Source of the DNA: UBA1732 sp045114235
GTDB lineage: Bacteria > Verrucomicrobiota > Lentisphaeria > Victivallales > UBA1829
Assembly: GCA_045114235.1 (NCBI GenBank)
Contig: JBGUKB010000057.1
Location: 1 to 47,800, forward strand
Length of the DNA stretch: 47,800 nucleotides
Direction: 5' to 3'
Below are positions 21,987 to 31,003 of the stretch, piece after piece (position 1 is the stretch's first letter; each line of letters begins with the position of its first letter). The position numbers and the translations under genes were made by a program. The notes beneath the pieces were generated by a model that saw only the letters and a list, made by a program, of their open reading frames with translations, searched no databases and was not told the origin of the DNA.

Positions 21987-23189
21987 ATGAAAGTCGTAGT
22001 CGCTTACTCCGGAGGACTTGACACCTCCGTCATCGTGAAATGGGTCAAGGAGACCTACAACGCCGAAGTCATCGGTTACTGCGCCGACGTCGGACAGGCC
22101 GAAGAGACGTCCGGAGTCGAACAGAAGTGCATCAACACCGGCGCCACGAAGTGCTATGTGGAAGACCTGACCGAGGAATTCGCCCGCGACTTCATCTTCC
22201 CGATGATGCAGGCGAACGCCATTTACGAGGGCAACTACCTGCTCGGCACATCCATCGCCCGCCCGCTCATCGCCAAACGCCTCGTCGAGGTTGCGAAGGC
22301 CGAGGGCGCGGACGCCATCTGCCACGGCGCGACCGGCAAGGGCAACGACCAGGTCCGTTTCGAAATCAACGCGAATGCGATTGACCCGTCGATCAAGATC
22401 ATCGCCGCCTGGCGCGATCCGAACTGGCATTTCCGTTCCCGCTCCGAAATGATCGAATACGCCCACAAGAACAACATCCCGGTCTCCAGCACGCTGAAGA
22501 AGCCGTACTCCATGGACCGCAACCTCCTGCACATCTCGTTCGAGGGCGGCATCCTGGAGGATCCATGGCAGGAATGCCCGGAGGACATCTCCGTGATGAC
22601 GAAGCCGCTCTCCCAGGCCGCGAACGAGCCGGAAGACGTGATCATCGAGTTCGAAAAGGGCGTCCCGGTGAAGGTCAACGGCGAAGCGCTCTCCCCCGCG
22701 AACATCATGCGCAAGCTGAACGAGCTCGGCTCCAAGCACGCGGTCGGCCGCGTCGACATCGTCGAGAACCGTTTCGTGGGCATGAAGTCCCGCGGCGTGT
22801 ACGAAACCCCCGGCGGCACCATCCTCTACACCGCGCACCGCGGCCTCGAGGAGATCACGATGGACCGCGAGGTCATGTTCCTGCGCGACAGCTTCATCCC
22901 GACCTACGCCCGCCTGATCTACAACGGCTTCTGGTACGCGCCCGAACGCGAAATGCTTCAGGCCGCCATCACCGACAGCCAGAAGTTCGTCACCGGCGAA
23001 GTCCGCGTGAAGCTCTTCAAGGGCGCCTGCCACGTGACCGGACGCCGTTCGCCCTTCAGCCTCTACGACGACAACCTGTCCACGTTCGAGAAGGACGACG
23101 TGTACGACCACAAGGACGCCGCCGGCTTCATCAAGCTGAACGCGCTCCGTCTGCGCGTCCTCGCACGCAGCGCCCAGAAACGCTATTGA
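21987..23189 (+). CDS. argG: Argininosuccinate synthase
   Basis: 400 residues, the standard length. It joins citrulline and aspartate with ATP to make argininosuccinate, the penultimate step in arginine synthesis. The N-terminal ATP-pyrophosphatase loop 'VVAYSGGLDTSV' (residues 4-14), 'GNDQVRFE' for aspartate/citrulline binding and 'GRRSPFSLYDDNL' near the C-terminus are all intact. No other arginine gene is nearby. ppk1 follows after 32 bases and may share its transcript. Confidence 0.97.
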   Translation: MKVVVAYSGGLDTSVIVKWVKETYNAEVIGYCADVGQAEETSGVEQKCINTGATKCYVEDLTEEFARDFIFPMMQANAIYEGNYLLGTSIARPLIAKRLVEVAKAEGADAICHGATGKGNDQVRFEINANAIDPSIKIIAAWRDPNWHFRSRSEMIEYAHKNNIPVSSTLKKPYSMDRNLLHISFEGGILEDPWQECPEDISVMTKPLSQAANEPEDVIIEFEKGVPVKVNGEALSPANIMRKLNELGSKHAVGRVDIVENRFVGMKSRGVYETPGGTILYTAHRGLEEITMDREVMFLRDSFIPTYARLIYNGFWYAPEREMLQAAITDSQKFVTGEVRVKLFKGACHVTGRRSPFSLYDDNLSTFEKDDVYDHKDAAGFIKLNALRLRVLARSAQKRY

Positions 23190-23221
23190 CCGGCGGCTGC
23201 CGCTGCAGTCAGAGGGAAATC

Positions 23222-25342
23222 ATGGCTTCTCCGGCAGAGGAACACCCGCCCATTCTCCTCCGGGACGACTCGTGGCTTTCGTTCAACGCCCGCGTCCTGG
23301 AGGAAGCCATGGACCCCGCCGTCCCCCTGCTCGAACGCGCCAAATTCCTCTCCATCTTCAGCAGCAACCTCGACGAATTCTTCATGGTGCGGATCGCCGG
23401 CCTCGCCCGGCACGCGCCCGATGCGGTCGCCCCGTTCGGCGGCCGCTATTATTTTTCCCCGCACGAGCTCCGCGAACGCCTGCTCCGGCGCATCCGCGTG
23501 CTGACGGCGCGCCAGTACGGCAGCTGGGAACGCAGCCTGAGGCCGGCGCTCGCCGCGCACGGCATCCGCTTCGTCCGCTGGGACGAACTCCCGGAGGAAT
23601 GCGCCGCGGAGGCGTCCGCGCTCTTCGAACGCGAATACAGGTCCGTCCTGACCCCGGTCGCGGTCGATCCCGACGCAGAAGAGCCTCCGGTCGTGCCCGC
23701 GCTCGCGCTGGAACTCCTCATCCGCGTAAAATGCCCCGGGGACAATGAAATCCGCTCCGCGTTCATGCAGGTGCCGACTCGTTCGGGGCGTTTCCTTCGG
23801 TTCGAACCGGACGGCAGGCCCGGCGAAGTGCTGCTTCTGCCGTTGGAGGAGCTGGTCGAGGCGAAAGCCGCCGAGTTCTTCCCCGGCTGCGCCGTGCTCG
23901 AATGCGCGGCGTTCCGCGTCACGCGCGACCGCGACCTGACCCCGGACGAGGACACCGGCGACCTGCTCGGCGAAATGCAGGCGATCCTGCGGAAACGCGG
24001 CAAGCGCACGATCGTACGTCTGGAGACCTGCGCCGCCATGTCCGCCGCGTCGAGGGCGTTCCTCATGCGGACGCTCGGCGTGAACGCCGACGAACATTTC
24101 TCCGTGCGCGGCCCGGTCGACCTGACGTGCCTCATGGAGCTCCGCGATCTCCCCGGCCATCCCGGCCTGCTCGACCCGCCGCTGCCGCCCCTGCCCTCGC
24201 CTCACTGCCCCGCCGACCGGTCCATGTTCGACTGCATCCGCGACAGCGGTCCGTTCTTCCTGCACGTCCCGTACGAATCGTTCGACCCGGTGATCCGGCT
24301 GATCTCCGAGGCAGCCGACGATCCGGACGTGATCGCGATCAAGCAGACTTTGTACCGCGTGGGGCAGGATCCGCCGGTCGTCCACGCGCTGATCCGCGCG
24401 GCGCAGGCGGGCAAACAGGTCACGGTCTTCTTCGAGATCATGGCGCGGTTCGACGAGGAGAACAACATCCGCCTCTCGCGCGAACTCGCCGACGCGGGCG
24501 CGCACGTGGTATACGGCGTGCCGAAGATCAAGGTCCACGCGAAGATGCTGCTGATCGTCCGCCGCGAGGGGGACGAGGTGCGCCGTTACCTGCACCTGCC
24601 GACCGGAAACTACAACTGCTCCACCGTGAAGCAGTACACCGACATCGGGCTCTTCACCTGCGACGACGCGCTCGCGGACGACGTTTCCGCGCTCTTCCAC
24701 GCCATCACCGGGCTCTCCGCGCCCGCCGCATGGAACAAGCTCATCGCCGCCCCGTACAACATGCGAGAACGCATCCTCGCCCTGATCGACCGCGAGGCGG
24801 CAAACTCCACGCCGGAGCACCCCGGCGGCATCACGCTGAAGCTCAACGCGCTCCAGGACCCGGAGGTCATCGAACACCTCTACGAGGCCGCCCGGCGCGG
24901 CGTCCACATCGACATGGTCGTCCGCGGCATCTGCGCCCTGAATCCCGCCTCGCTCCCGCCCGAAGCCGCCGCGAACGTCCGCGTCGTCAGCATCGTGGAC
25001 CGTTTCCTGGAGCACTCCCGCATCTACCGGTTCGCAAACGGCGGCGCGCCGGAGTATTTCATCGGCAGCGCCGACCTCATGCCGCGCAACCTCTCCCGCC
25101 GCGTGGAGATCCTGGTCCCGGTCGAATCCCCCGCCCTGCGCGACGAGCTGGACGTGATCCTTTTCACCTCGCTCCACGACCGCAGGAAGGGACGCCGCCT
25201 GACCCGGGAAAACCGTTATTCGCACACCACAAGCACGCTCCAGTACGAATCCGAGCGCGCCCAGGTCTCGCTTTACAACTACTACAAAAAACGCCTGGAA
25301 CGTCCCGCATTTCCGCAGGACGCCCCGGGCACGGAGTATTGA
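23222..25342 (+). CDS. ppk1: Polyphosphate kinase 1
   Basis: 706 residues, normal for Ppk1. It reversibly polymerises the terminal phosphate of ATP into polyphosphate. The N-terminal domain shows 'WLSFNARVLEEA' and 'RAKFLSIFSSNLDEFFMVR'. The two phospholipase D-like catalytic halves carry the histidines His439 (in KVHAKM), which becomes phosphorylated in the family, and His598 (in LEHSRIYRF). 'LPTGNYNCSTVKQYTD' and 'GSADLMPRNLSRRVE' are further family signatures. The ATG at 23222 is used; the frame is open much farther upstream inside argG. mazG follows after 6 bases. Confidence 0.96.
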   Translation: MASPAEEHPPILLRDDSWLSFNARVLEEAMDPAVPLLERAKFLSIFSSNLDEFFMVRIAGLARHAPDAVAPFGGRYYFSPHELRERLLRRIRVLTARQYGSWERSLRPALAAHGIRFVRWDELPEECAAEASALFEREYRSVLTPVAVDPDAEEPPVVPALALELLIRVKCPGDNEIRSAFMQVPTRSGRFLRFEPDGRPGEVLLLPLEELVEAKAAEFFPGCAVLECAAFRVTRDRDLTPDEDTGDLLGEMQAILRKRGKRTIVRLETCAAMSAASRAFLMRTLGVNADEHFSVRGPVDLTCLMELRDLPGHPGLLDPPLPPLPSPHCPADRSMFDCIRDSGPFFLHVPYESFDPVIRLISEAADDPDVIAIKQTLYRVGQDPPVVHALIRAAQAGKQVTVFFEIMARFDEENNIRLSRELADAGAHVVYGVPKIKVHAKMLLIVRREGDEVRRYLHLPTGNYNCSTVKQYTDIGLFTCDDALADDVSALFHAITGLSAPAAWNKLIAAPYNMRERILALIDREAANSTPEHPGGITLKLNALQDPEVIEHLYEAARRGVHIDMVVRGICALNPASLPPEAAANVRVVSIVDRFLEHSRIYRFANGGAPEYFIGSADLMPRNLSRRVEILVPVESPALRDELDVILFTSLHDRRKGRRLTRENRYSHTTSTLQYESERAQVSLYNYYKKRLERPAFPQDAPGTEY

Positions 25343-25348
25343 GCCAAT

Positions 25349-26140
25349 ATGAACATGTCCGAACTCGAACGCCTCGTGAACGTCATGCGCCGTCTGCGCG
25401 CGCCCGATGGATGCCCCTGGGACCGCGAACAGACCCACGAATCCCTCAAGAAATGCCTCGTCGGCGAGGCCGCCGAATACCTCGACGCCGTTGACCACAA
25501 GTCCGACGCCGAAATGTGCGAGGAGCTGGGCGACCTCCTGATGCAGGTCGTCATGAACAGCGTCATGGCGGAGGAACGCGGCGCGTTCACGCTGGAGGAC
25601 GTCGCGCGCGGCATCTCCGACAAGATGATCCGCCGCCATCCACACGTCTTCGGCGACGTGCATGTGGACAACTCCGCGCAGGTGCTCGTGAACTGGGAGA
25701 AGATCAAGAAGACCGAGCACGACGACTACCGCAAGTCCGCGCTCGACGGCGTGCCGCGCAACCTCCCCGCCGTGCTCCGCGCCGAGAAGCTCCAGAAGAA
25801 GGCCGCCAAGCACGGATTCGACTGGACGAACGACGCCGACATCCTCGCCAAGGTCCGCGAGGAGATGTCCGAGTTGGAGGAAGCATATCAAACGGGCGAC
25901 AGGGATAAGATCGATGACGAGGCCGCCGACCTCGTGTTCGCCGTCGTGAATTTCCTCCGCTTCCGAGGCGAAAACTGCGAAGCGGTCGTGAACCGCGCTT
26001 CGGACAAGTTCGACCGGCGTTTCCGCGCGGTGGAATCCAAGCTCGCCGCCGAGGGGAAGACCGTCGACGGCACCCCCATGGACCGCCTCGACGAACTCTG
26101 GAACGAAGCCAAGGCGGAAGAAAACGGGAAAAAAGTTTGA
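25349..26140 (+). CDS. mazG: Nucleoside triphosphate pyrophosphohydrolase MazG
   Basis: 263 residues with two MazG domains. The first has 'LRAPDGCPWDREQTHESLKK' and the metal-binding helices 'GEAAEYLDAV' and 'EELGDLLMQV'; the second repeats the pattern 'EEMSELEEAY' and 'DEAADLVFAVVNF'. It hydrolyses dNTPs/NTPs to monophosphates plus PPi, removing damaged nucleotides, and in E. coli also affects ppGpp levels. It is placed 6 bases after ppk1, so both act in nucleotide and phosphate stress. The end converges on the toxin gene 4 bases away. Confidence 0.93.
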   Translation: MNMSELERLVNVMRRLRAPDGCPWDREQTHESLKKCLVGEAAEYLDAVDHKSDAEMCEELGDLLMQVVMNSVMAEERGAFTLEDVARGISDKMIRRHPHVFGDVHVDNSAQVLVNWEKIKKTEHDDYRKSALDGVPRNLPAVLRAEKLQKKAAKHGFDWTNDADILAKVREEMSELEEAYQTGDRDKIDDEAADLVFAVVNFLRFRGENCEAVVNRASDKFDRRFRAVESKLAAEGKTVDGTPMDRLDELWNEAKAEENGKKV

Positions 26141-26144
26141 TCCG

Positions 26145-26564
26145 TTACCGTTGCTTGTCCGCTTGAAGTATCTCGACAAACCGTGCCGGAGTCACAACAA
26201 ACGGTTTGACCGGGAAATGGCGTATATTTCCGGTAACAAGCAGAGCATCTTCGAATTGCCTCTCCGACATTGTCACGGCATAGAAGCAGCGGTCTTTCGG
26301 ATCGCCGACCTCCGGGTAATCCGTTGAATCATCGGAGATGTTCAGACTGCATGCCGCAAGTCTGGTCAGGATGATGGAGACCAGTTCAGGCGGAAAACGG
26401 AACTTTTTCCGGGCGAGGACTTCGCGATATTCGGCAAGGATTTCTTCATTTATCAAGGGGACTGTCTCCCCGTTGAACACGGAAAGAAGAACCTGTCCCG
26501 GATTGGAACGGGAATTCAACAGGGCGGAAACCAGCACATTCGTGTCAATCGCCGCATAAATCAT
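26145..26564 (-). CDS. PIN-domain toxin (COG1569-like)
   Basis: 139 residues. The PIN ribonuclease fold is shown by 'AAIDTNVLVSALL' with the first acidic residue Asp7, 'INEEILAEYREVL', 'GDPKDRCFYAVTM' and 'LLVTGNIRHFP'. The Asn in TGN, rather than the more common Asp, is usual for this subfamily. PIN toxins cut RNA when freed from their antitoxin. The start overlaps the antitoxin stop by the ATGA junction, the order being antitoxin then toxin. Confidence 0.85.
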   Translation of the reverse strand: MIYAAIDTNVLVSALLNSRSNPGQVLLSVFNGETVPLINEEILAEYREVLARKKFRFPPELVSIILTRLAACSLNISDDSTDYPEVGDPKDRCFYAVTMSERQFEDALLVTGNIRHFPVKPFVVTPARFVEILQADKQR

Positions 26565-26854
26565 TTCCGTCGTTTCCTCACTGCGGAGATTTCGGCGTTG
26601 ATCTCATCCAAGCTCATCTTCGACGTGCCGTTCGCCTTTGAAACGGCGGATATCTTCCGCATCGCGGCAATGGCTTCCGCCGAAGACGGAACCGAATTCA
26701 GCTTCAGGTTAAAAGGTACGCCCTGTTCCTGAACCAGTCTGGTCAGGCTCATGCGCAAATAGGTCGAAAGGTCAAGCCCCAGCTTCACGCACAGCTCATT
26801 CGCCTGCTGCCGCAGAGTGTCATCGATCCGGAATTGCACCAATGTGTTTGCCAT
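26561..26854 (-). CDS. RelB/DinJ-type antitoxin
   Basis: 97 residues. The N-terminal ribbon-helix-helix is clear: 'LVQFRIDDTLRQQANELCVK', 'LGLDLSTYLRMSLTRLV' and 'GVPFNLKLNS', as in DinJ. The C-terminal half is charged and would wrap the toxin. Such antitoxins usually pair with RelE/YafQ toxins; here the partner is a PIN nuclease. The ATG has a GAGGAGG ribosome site. It should also repress its own promoter through the inverted repeat at 26872-26917. Confidence 0.85.
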   Translation of the reverse strand: MANTLVQFRIDDTLRQQANELCVKLGLDLSTYLRMSLTRLVQEQGVPFNLKLNSVPSSAEAIAAMRKISAVSKANGTSKMSLDEINAEISAVRKRRK

Positions 26855-26871
26855 GTTTTCCTCCTCAAAAA

Positions 26872-26917
26872 AATGATTGTTTCATTCAATTGCATGATAA
26901 TATACTGCACAATCATT
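26872..26917 (-). promoter_or_regulatory. Toxin-antitoxin operator (inverted repeat around the promoter)
   Basis: A perfect 9-base inverted repeat, AATGATTGT (26872-26880) and ACAATCATT (26909-26917), frames the -10 box and overlaps the spacer, the position expected for autorepression by the antitoxin. Confidence 0.65.
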
Positions 26918-26927
26918 CAAAATACAA
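26899..26927 (-). promoter_or_regulatory. Toxin-antitoxin promoter
   Basis: On the minus strand TTGTAT (26922-26927), a 17-base spacer and TATATT (26899-26904), about 45 bases before the antitoxin start. Confidence 0.65.
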
Positions 26928-27001
26928 GCAAAAGACGGCAAAAAGCTTTTTCTTCCATTATGTTTTTTGGCTCCGGGTTACCGATTATTCCGGACCGGAT
27001 A

Positions 27002-27628
27002 TCATGAATACAGCATCCTGATCGCGAGGTACTGGAGGACCACGCCGGCCAGCACGAAGACGTGGAACACGGTGTGCACGAACGGCTTCTTGATGAGGTA
27101 CAGCACCGCGCCGATGGAAAACGCCACGCCGCCGGCGATCAGGTAATATGTGACCATCGGATCCGCGACTGCCCACAGGTTTTTCAGCAGCAGGAGCGAC
27201 GCCCAGCCCATGATGAGATAGACGATCGTGGTGACGAACCTGTGCTTGAGCGTGATGAAGGAGAATATCCCGCCGATGACGGCGCACGCGCCGAGCGAGC
27301 AGAACCAGATCAGGCACTCGCGCGGCGCGGCGATGGCGTTCAGGATCGGCACGTAGGTCCCCGCAATGGCGAAATAGATCACGGCGTGGTCGGCCTTGCG
27401 GACAAAGCTCTTCACCTCCTGGTCGCGGATGGCGTGGTACACGGAGGAAACGAGGAACATGGAGAAGATCGCGACGCCGTAGATCAGGGCACAGACGATG
27501 AACGACGGCATGGACGAGTTCAGGATCAGCAGGTACGTACCGTAGACCGTGAGGACGGCCCCGGCGACGTGCGTGACGGAGTTGCAAACATCCTCCGCCT
27601 GGGAATAATTCGGTGAAAGTTCAGTCAT
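27002..27628 (-). CDS. Hemolysin III-family (PAQR-like) membrane protein
   Basis: 208 residues with seven predicted membrane segments. The zinc-site motifs of the family are visible: 'SVYHAIRD', 'KADHAVIYFAIAGTYVPI' and 'KPFVHTVFHVFVLAG'. The name comes from a Bacillus haemolysin; the function in most bacteria is unknown, and eukaryotic relatives are membrane homeostasis or receptor proteins. It follows the YbbR-domain gene by 28 bases and is probably the last gene of the cdaA operon. Confidence 0.88.
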   Translation of the reverse strand: MTELSPNYSQAEDVCNSVTHVAGAVLTVYGTYLLILNSSMPSFIVCALIYGVAIFSMFLVSSVYHAIRDQEVKSFVRKADHAVIYFAIAGTYVPILNAIAAPRECLIWFCSLGACAVIGGIFSFITLKHRFVTTIVYLIMGWASLLLLKNLWAVADPMVTYYLIAGGVAFSIGAVLYLIKKPFVHTVFHVFVLAGVVLQYLAIRMLYS

Positions 27629-27656
27629 GGCAAGTTCAAATCCGGTTAAAGAGGTT

Positions 27657-28700
27657 TCAGTTCGAGGGGGGCGCGACGGGCTCCAGGGTGACCGTGACCT
27701 GGGACGGCGTCACCCGCAGCACCTTGATGTCGTCGTTGTCGGTCAGGCACCGGATCCGGTCGATCGTGTAGACGCCGGGCGTCTTCAGATCCGACAGGTT
27801 CAGGACGGGGTGGATCTGGCGTTCCATTTCGGCGGCGGGGATGCTGGACAGGCCTTCGACCTGCACGCTCACGGTCTCCGGCTGGATCTTCGTGATGGCG
27901 AGGCTGTTCGCGCCGACCTTGTCGAAAATGACCTGAAGCGGCAGGCCGTCGAACGTGATGGACTGGCTTTTCTCGATCTTGACCTCGACCCTGACCGCGT
28001 CGGAAAGCAGCTTGACACGCTCCCCGTTTCCGTCGGGCGGGATCAGGCGCACCATACGGGAGAAGCTGTTGCTCACGTCCGACAGTGGGAGCTTTTCGGT
28101 CCTGAGTTCGGAAACGCCGCCGATCTCGCCTTTCAGGCCGCGGATGACGACCTGCTTTTCCGTCTGGACCGACGTGACGCGGTACCCTGCCATGACCTCC
28201 TGCGGATCGTAGTCGATGCGCACGGGGACCGTTTTTTCCGCCACATAGTCGACGGCGTCCAGCGTGATCGCCTCGGGATAGATCTCGTCCACGATGAAAT
28301 CGATGTCCTTGCGACATTTCACCATGTCGGGAGCCAGCTCCTTGGCGCCGTTCCGGTCGATCTCGGACTGCGTCACGGGGCATTCGATGTAGAAATCGTC
28401 GCTCTTCAGCTCGTCCGTGCCGCCGCTGATCTTCATCCTCACGAGCACGTCCGTGTCTTCCGGCGTCCGTTTCACCAGCGTAAACGCGTTGTTGTCCGCG
28501 ACGAACTGCACCTTCACGTGGCCGAAATCGATGGAAACCGGCTTCGAATCGCCTTTCTTCTGCGTGGTGTTCAGATGTGCGTACACGGTCAGGATGACGG
28601 CAAACACGAGCGCAAACAGCTTGCGCCAGAAATCATGCCGGATCGCATAGGGCACGTGAGGCAGGATCTTCGTCATCCAGAAATCGCGGACCGAGCTCAT
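27657..28700 (-). CDS. YbbR-domain protein (CdaR-like)
   Basis: 347 residues. A membrane anchor is at about residues 26-44, followed by several YbbR-type beta domains of about 80 residues each ('VKVQFVADNNAFTLVKRTPE', 'KTVPVRIDYDPQEVMAGYRV', 'QSITFDGLPLQVIF', 'GVYTIDRIRC'). The usual proline-rich linkers are modest. In Firmicutes CdaR binds CdaA and tunes cyclic di-AMP synthesis. The ATGA overlap with the upstream cdaA and the anchor both support that partnership here. Confidence 0.8.
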   Translation of the reverse strand: MSSVRDFWMTKILPHVPYAIRHDFWRKLFALVFAVILTVYAHLNTTQKKGDSKPVSIDFGHVKVQFVADNNAFTLVKRTPEDTDVLVRMKISGGTDELKSDDFYIECPVTQSEIDRNGAKELAPDMVKCRKDIDFIVDEIYPEAITLDAVDYVAEKTVPVRIDYDPQEVMAGYRVTSVQTEKQVVIRGLKGEIGGVSELRTEKLPLSDVSNSFSRMVRLIPPDGNGERVKLLSDAVRVEVKIEKSQSITFDGLPLQVIFDKVGANSLAITKIQPETVSVQVEGLSSIPAAEMERQIHPVLNLSDLKTPGVYTIDRIRCLTDNDDIKVLRVTPSQVTVTLEPVAPPSN

Positions 28701-29548
28701 GCTTCATCGTCCTTTCCGGCGTCCGGATCGGGCTCCTGGATCCCCTGCAGGTCCACGGCGTTGCCGAAGCGCTTCCACAGGGCCTTCCGTTCCAGCAGGA
28801 TCATGCCGAGCTGGAACCGGAGCTCCTCCGGCTTCAGGCCGCGGAGCAGACGGCCTTTTTTCGCGAGGCTGATCAGGCCGGTCTCCTCGGACACGACCAC
28901 AGCCACGGCGTCGGTCTCCTGCGAGATGCCGACCGCGGCACGGTGGCGCGTGCCGAGCCGTTTGCCGTTCACGAAGAAATCCTCTTCGGCCAGGGGCAGC
29001 ACCGCGTGGGCCGCCACGATGCGGTTGTTCTTGCCGATCACCAGCGCGCAGTCGTGAAGAGGCGAGTTCGGGTAGAAAATGGACTGGATCAGCAGGGCGT
29101 CCACGCGCGCGTCCAGCGGGACCGCCGAACGCGTGGTGTCCGTAAGGCCGATGTTGCGTTCGAACACGATGATCGCGCCGGTGCGCGTGGTGGAAAGCTG
29201 GGCCGCCGCCTCGGTCACCTGGTCGATCGTTTCCTGTCCCGTCCGGTTCGAGGCGAAAAGGCTTCCCGCCTGCGCGAACGCGCGCCTCAGTTCCGGCTGG
29301 AAGACGACGAGGATGGCGATGCCGAGGGACGGCATCAGGCATTCCTTCAGGAGGAACCGCAGCGCGGTCAGGTTGTCGAAGAACGTCACGACGGACGTGG
29401 CGATCAGGAAGATCAGGATCACGCCGAACAGCACGTTTGCGCTCCGGGTGCCGCGCAGGAAATACAGCACGCCGTAGATCATCGCCCAGATGAGGACGAA
29501 ATCGAAGAAAAAGAAGAGATATTTGAGGATGATTTCCTGATTCGGCAT
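28697..29548 (-). CDS. cdaA: Diadenylate cyclase CdaA (DisA_N domain)
   Basis: 283 residues. Three hydrophobic segments occupy the first 80 residues or so, then the DAC domain (about 95-250). The catalytic RHR motif is intact ('GTRHRAAVGISQETDA'). The DGA motif, however, reads Asp166-Cys-Ala (LHDCALVI), the Gly being replaced. It makes cyclic di-AMP from two ATP, a signal for potassium/osmolyte and wall homeostasis. The downstream YbbR gene overlaps by 4 bases. The start at 29548 is the first ATG before the hydrophobic region. Confidence 0.93.
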   Translation of the reverse strand: MPNQEIILKYLFFFFDFVLIWAMIYGVLYFLRGTRSANVLFGVILIFLIATSVVTFFDNLTALRFLLKECLMPSLGIAILVVFQPELRRAFAQAGSLFASNRTGQETIDQVTEAAAQLSTTRTGAIIVFERNIGLTDTTRSAVPLDARVDALLIQSIFYPNSPLHDCALVIGKNNRIVAAHAVLPLAEEDFFVNGKRLGTRHRAAVGISQETDAVAVVVSEETGLISLAKKGRLLRGLKPEELRFQLGMILLERKALWKRFGNAVDLQGIQEPDPDAGKDDEA

Positions 29549-29582
29549 GGTGCTGACGGTCTCCGCGGATTCAAATCATAAA

Positions 29583-29610
29583 AAGATACCTCAAAAAACG
29601 GAAAAAACAA
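29583..29610 (-). promoter_or_regulatory. Promoter of the cdaA operon, within an inverted repeat
   Basis: On the minus strand TTGTTT (29605-29610), a 16-base spacer and TATCTT (29583-29588). A perfect 9-base inverted repeat, AAAAGATAC (29581-29589) and GTATCTTTT (29611-29619), brackets the promoter and could be an operator. Confidence 0.5.
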
Positions 29611-29624
29611 GTATCTTTTGTCAA

Positions 29625-29650
29625 AAAAAACGCGAAAACGCGCGTTTTTT
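29625..29650. terminator. Bidirectional-looking terminator after the MFS gene
   Basis: Stem AAAAAACGCG (29625-29634) / CGCGTTTTTT (29641-29650), loop of 6 bases, with U-tracts in either reading direction. It ends the hydF-MFS transcript on the minus strand and isolates the cdaA promoter. Confidence 0.75.
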
Positions 29651-29707
29651 ATGTACGCGCGCGGAAACAGGCGTCCGCCGAGGGGAAAACGAAAACGCAC
29701 GGACCGG

Positions 29708-30985
29708 TCAGATCTCCCGGTAATGGCGCATGGCGAGCCAAATGAAAAACGCGGTCAGGAGGAAGAAGAGCGAGCCGCCCGCGAACACGGCGCGGAGGCC
29801 GAGGTTCGCCGCGATGGGACCGCCCGCGAGCGGAGCGAGCCCGAGGCCCAGGCAGCGCATGGCGGACGCCCAGCCGAACATCTGCCCGCGGGAGCGTTCG
29901 TCCGTCTTTTTCGCGAGCCATATCTGCATGGCGGGTTCGATGCCGCTGCCCATGAAGATCATGGCAAACCGCAGCACGAAGAGCGCGGCGAGCCCCCAGA
30001 CGAACGAAATGGAGAACATGAACGCGGCGGTCAGGACGGACGAGATGACCGCCAGGCGGCCCGGCGGATAGTGGTCGGCAAGATACCCGAGCAGGAACCC
30101 GGACACGACGCCGGCGAGGCCGCAGAGGCCGGAGAGTGCGCCGGTGATCTTCGACGCGCCGTCGATGCCGCCGTGCAGGTCCTGCACGAAGAGCGGGACG
30201 AAGGACGCGTCGAACGAACGGGAGAACATGACCAGCCCCATGATGAGCAAGATGGGCAGGTTGAGCGCGAGCTGGGCGGTTTCGGGGCGGAGCGCATGAA
30301 GCATGCCGCGCACCCCGGAGGCTTTTCCGGCCGGCGGCGTGTAGTATTCGCGGGAGAAGAAGAAGACCATGATGAACGACAGGACGAAGCAGAGCGCGGA
30401 GATCGCGAACGCCGGACGGTATCCGGCGAACTCCGCCACATAGCCGCCCGCGAACGCACCGGCGATGGTGCCGGAGAACATGGCGCTGTTCAGCGCGCCG
30501 AGCGCGAATCCGGTGTGTTCGCGCGGGGTCTGTGTGGAGATGAGCGCCTGCGAGGCGGACATGGTGCCGCAGAACGCCCCCTGGATGACGCGCAGCAGGA
30601 CCAGCTGAAGCGGAGTCTGCGCCACGCTGATGAGCCCGACCGCCACAGCGCCGCCGACGTAGGACCGCAGAAGCATCTTCCGGCGTCCGTAGCGGTCGCC
30701 GAGCGCACCCCAGACGGGCGAGAAGAACATCATGGTGAGCGGGCACGCGGCACTGAACGCGGCGACCCAGTAGGCGAGCTCCGCCTTGTCCGTGACGCCC
30801 ATGTCCTCCTGCATGAGATAGGAGATGAACGGCAGGCCGAAGGAGAAGCCGATGGCGGACAGGAACTGCGCGCTCCAGATCACGCAGAGCTGGCGTTTCC
30901 AGGTCCTGCCGAAATCCGGGGCGTTTCCGCCCGAAAGCCGGACGGACGCGGAGACCTCCGCGGTTTGAGCCTGTTCCCGGGACAT
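29708..30985 (-). CDS. MFS transporter (DHA1 drug-exporter type)
   Basis: 425 residues with 12 predicted membrane segments. The MFS loop 2-3 motif 'GALGDRYGRRKMLL' is near the N-terminus, and the gatekeeper-like 'RVIQGAFCGTMSAS' belongs to proton-driven exporters such as MdtG. Substrate unknown. It begins 18 bases after hydF and would be co-transcribed, with no obvious functional reason. Confidence 0.85.
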   Translation of the reverse strand: MSREQAQTAEVSASVRLSGGNAPDFGRTWKRQLCVIWSAQFLSAIGFSFGLPFISYLMQEDMGVTDKAELAYWVAAFSAACPLTMMFFSPVWGALGDRYGRRKMLLRSYVGGAVAVGLISVAQTPLQLVLLRVIQGAFCGTMSASQALISTQTPREHTGFALGALNSAMFSGTIAGAFAGGYVAEFAGYRPAFAISALCFVLSFIMVFFFSREYYTPPAGKASGVRGMLHALRPETAQLALNLPILLIMGLVMFSRSFDASFVPLFVQDLHGGIDGASKITGALSGLCGLAGVVSGFLLGYLADHYPPGRLAVISSVLTAAFMFSISFVWGLAALFVLRFAMIFMGSGIEPAMQIWLAKKTDERSRGQMFGWASAMRCLGLGLAPLAGGPIAANLGLRAVFAGGSLFFLLTAFFIWLAMRHYREI

Positions 30986-31003
30986 GACCGCAGTCCGCGC
31001 CGC

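Noticed and set aside
23183..26179. Long minus-strand open frame opposite ppk1 and mazG
   Set aside because: It runs across two convincing genes and the intergenic junction; low-complexity composition and no motif.
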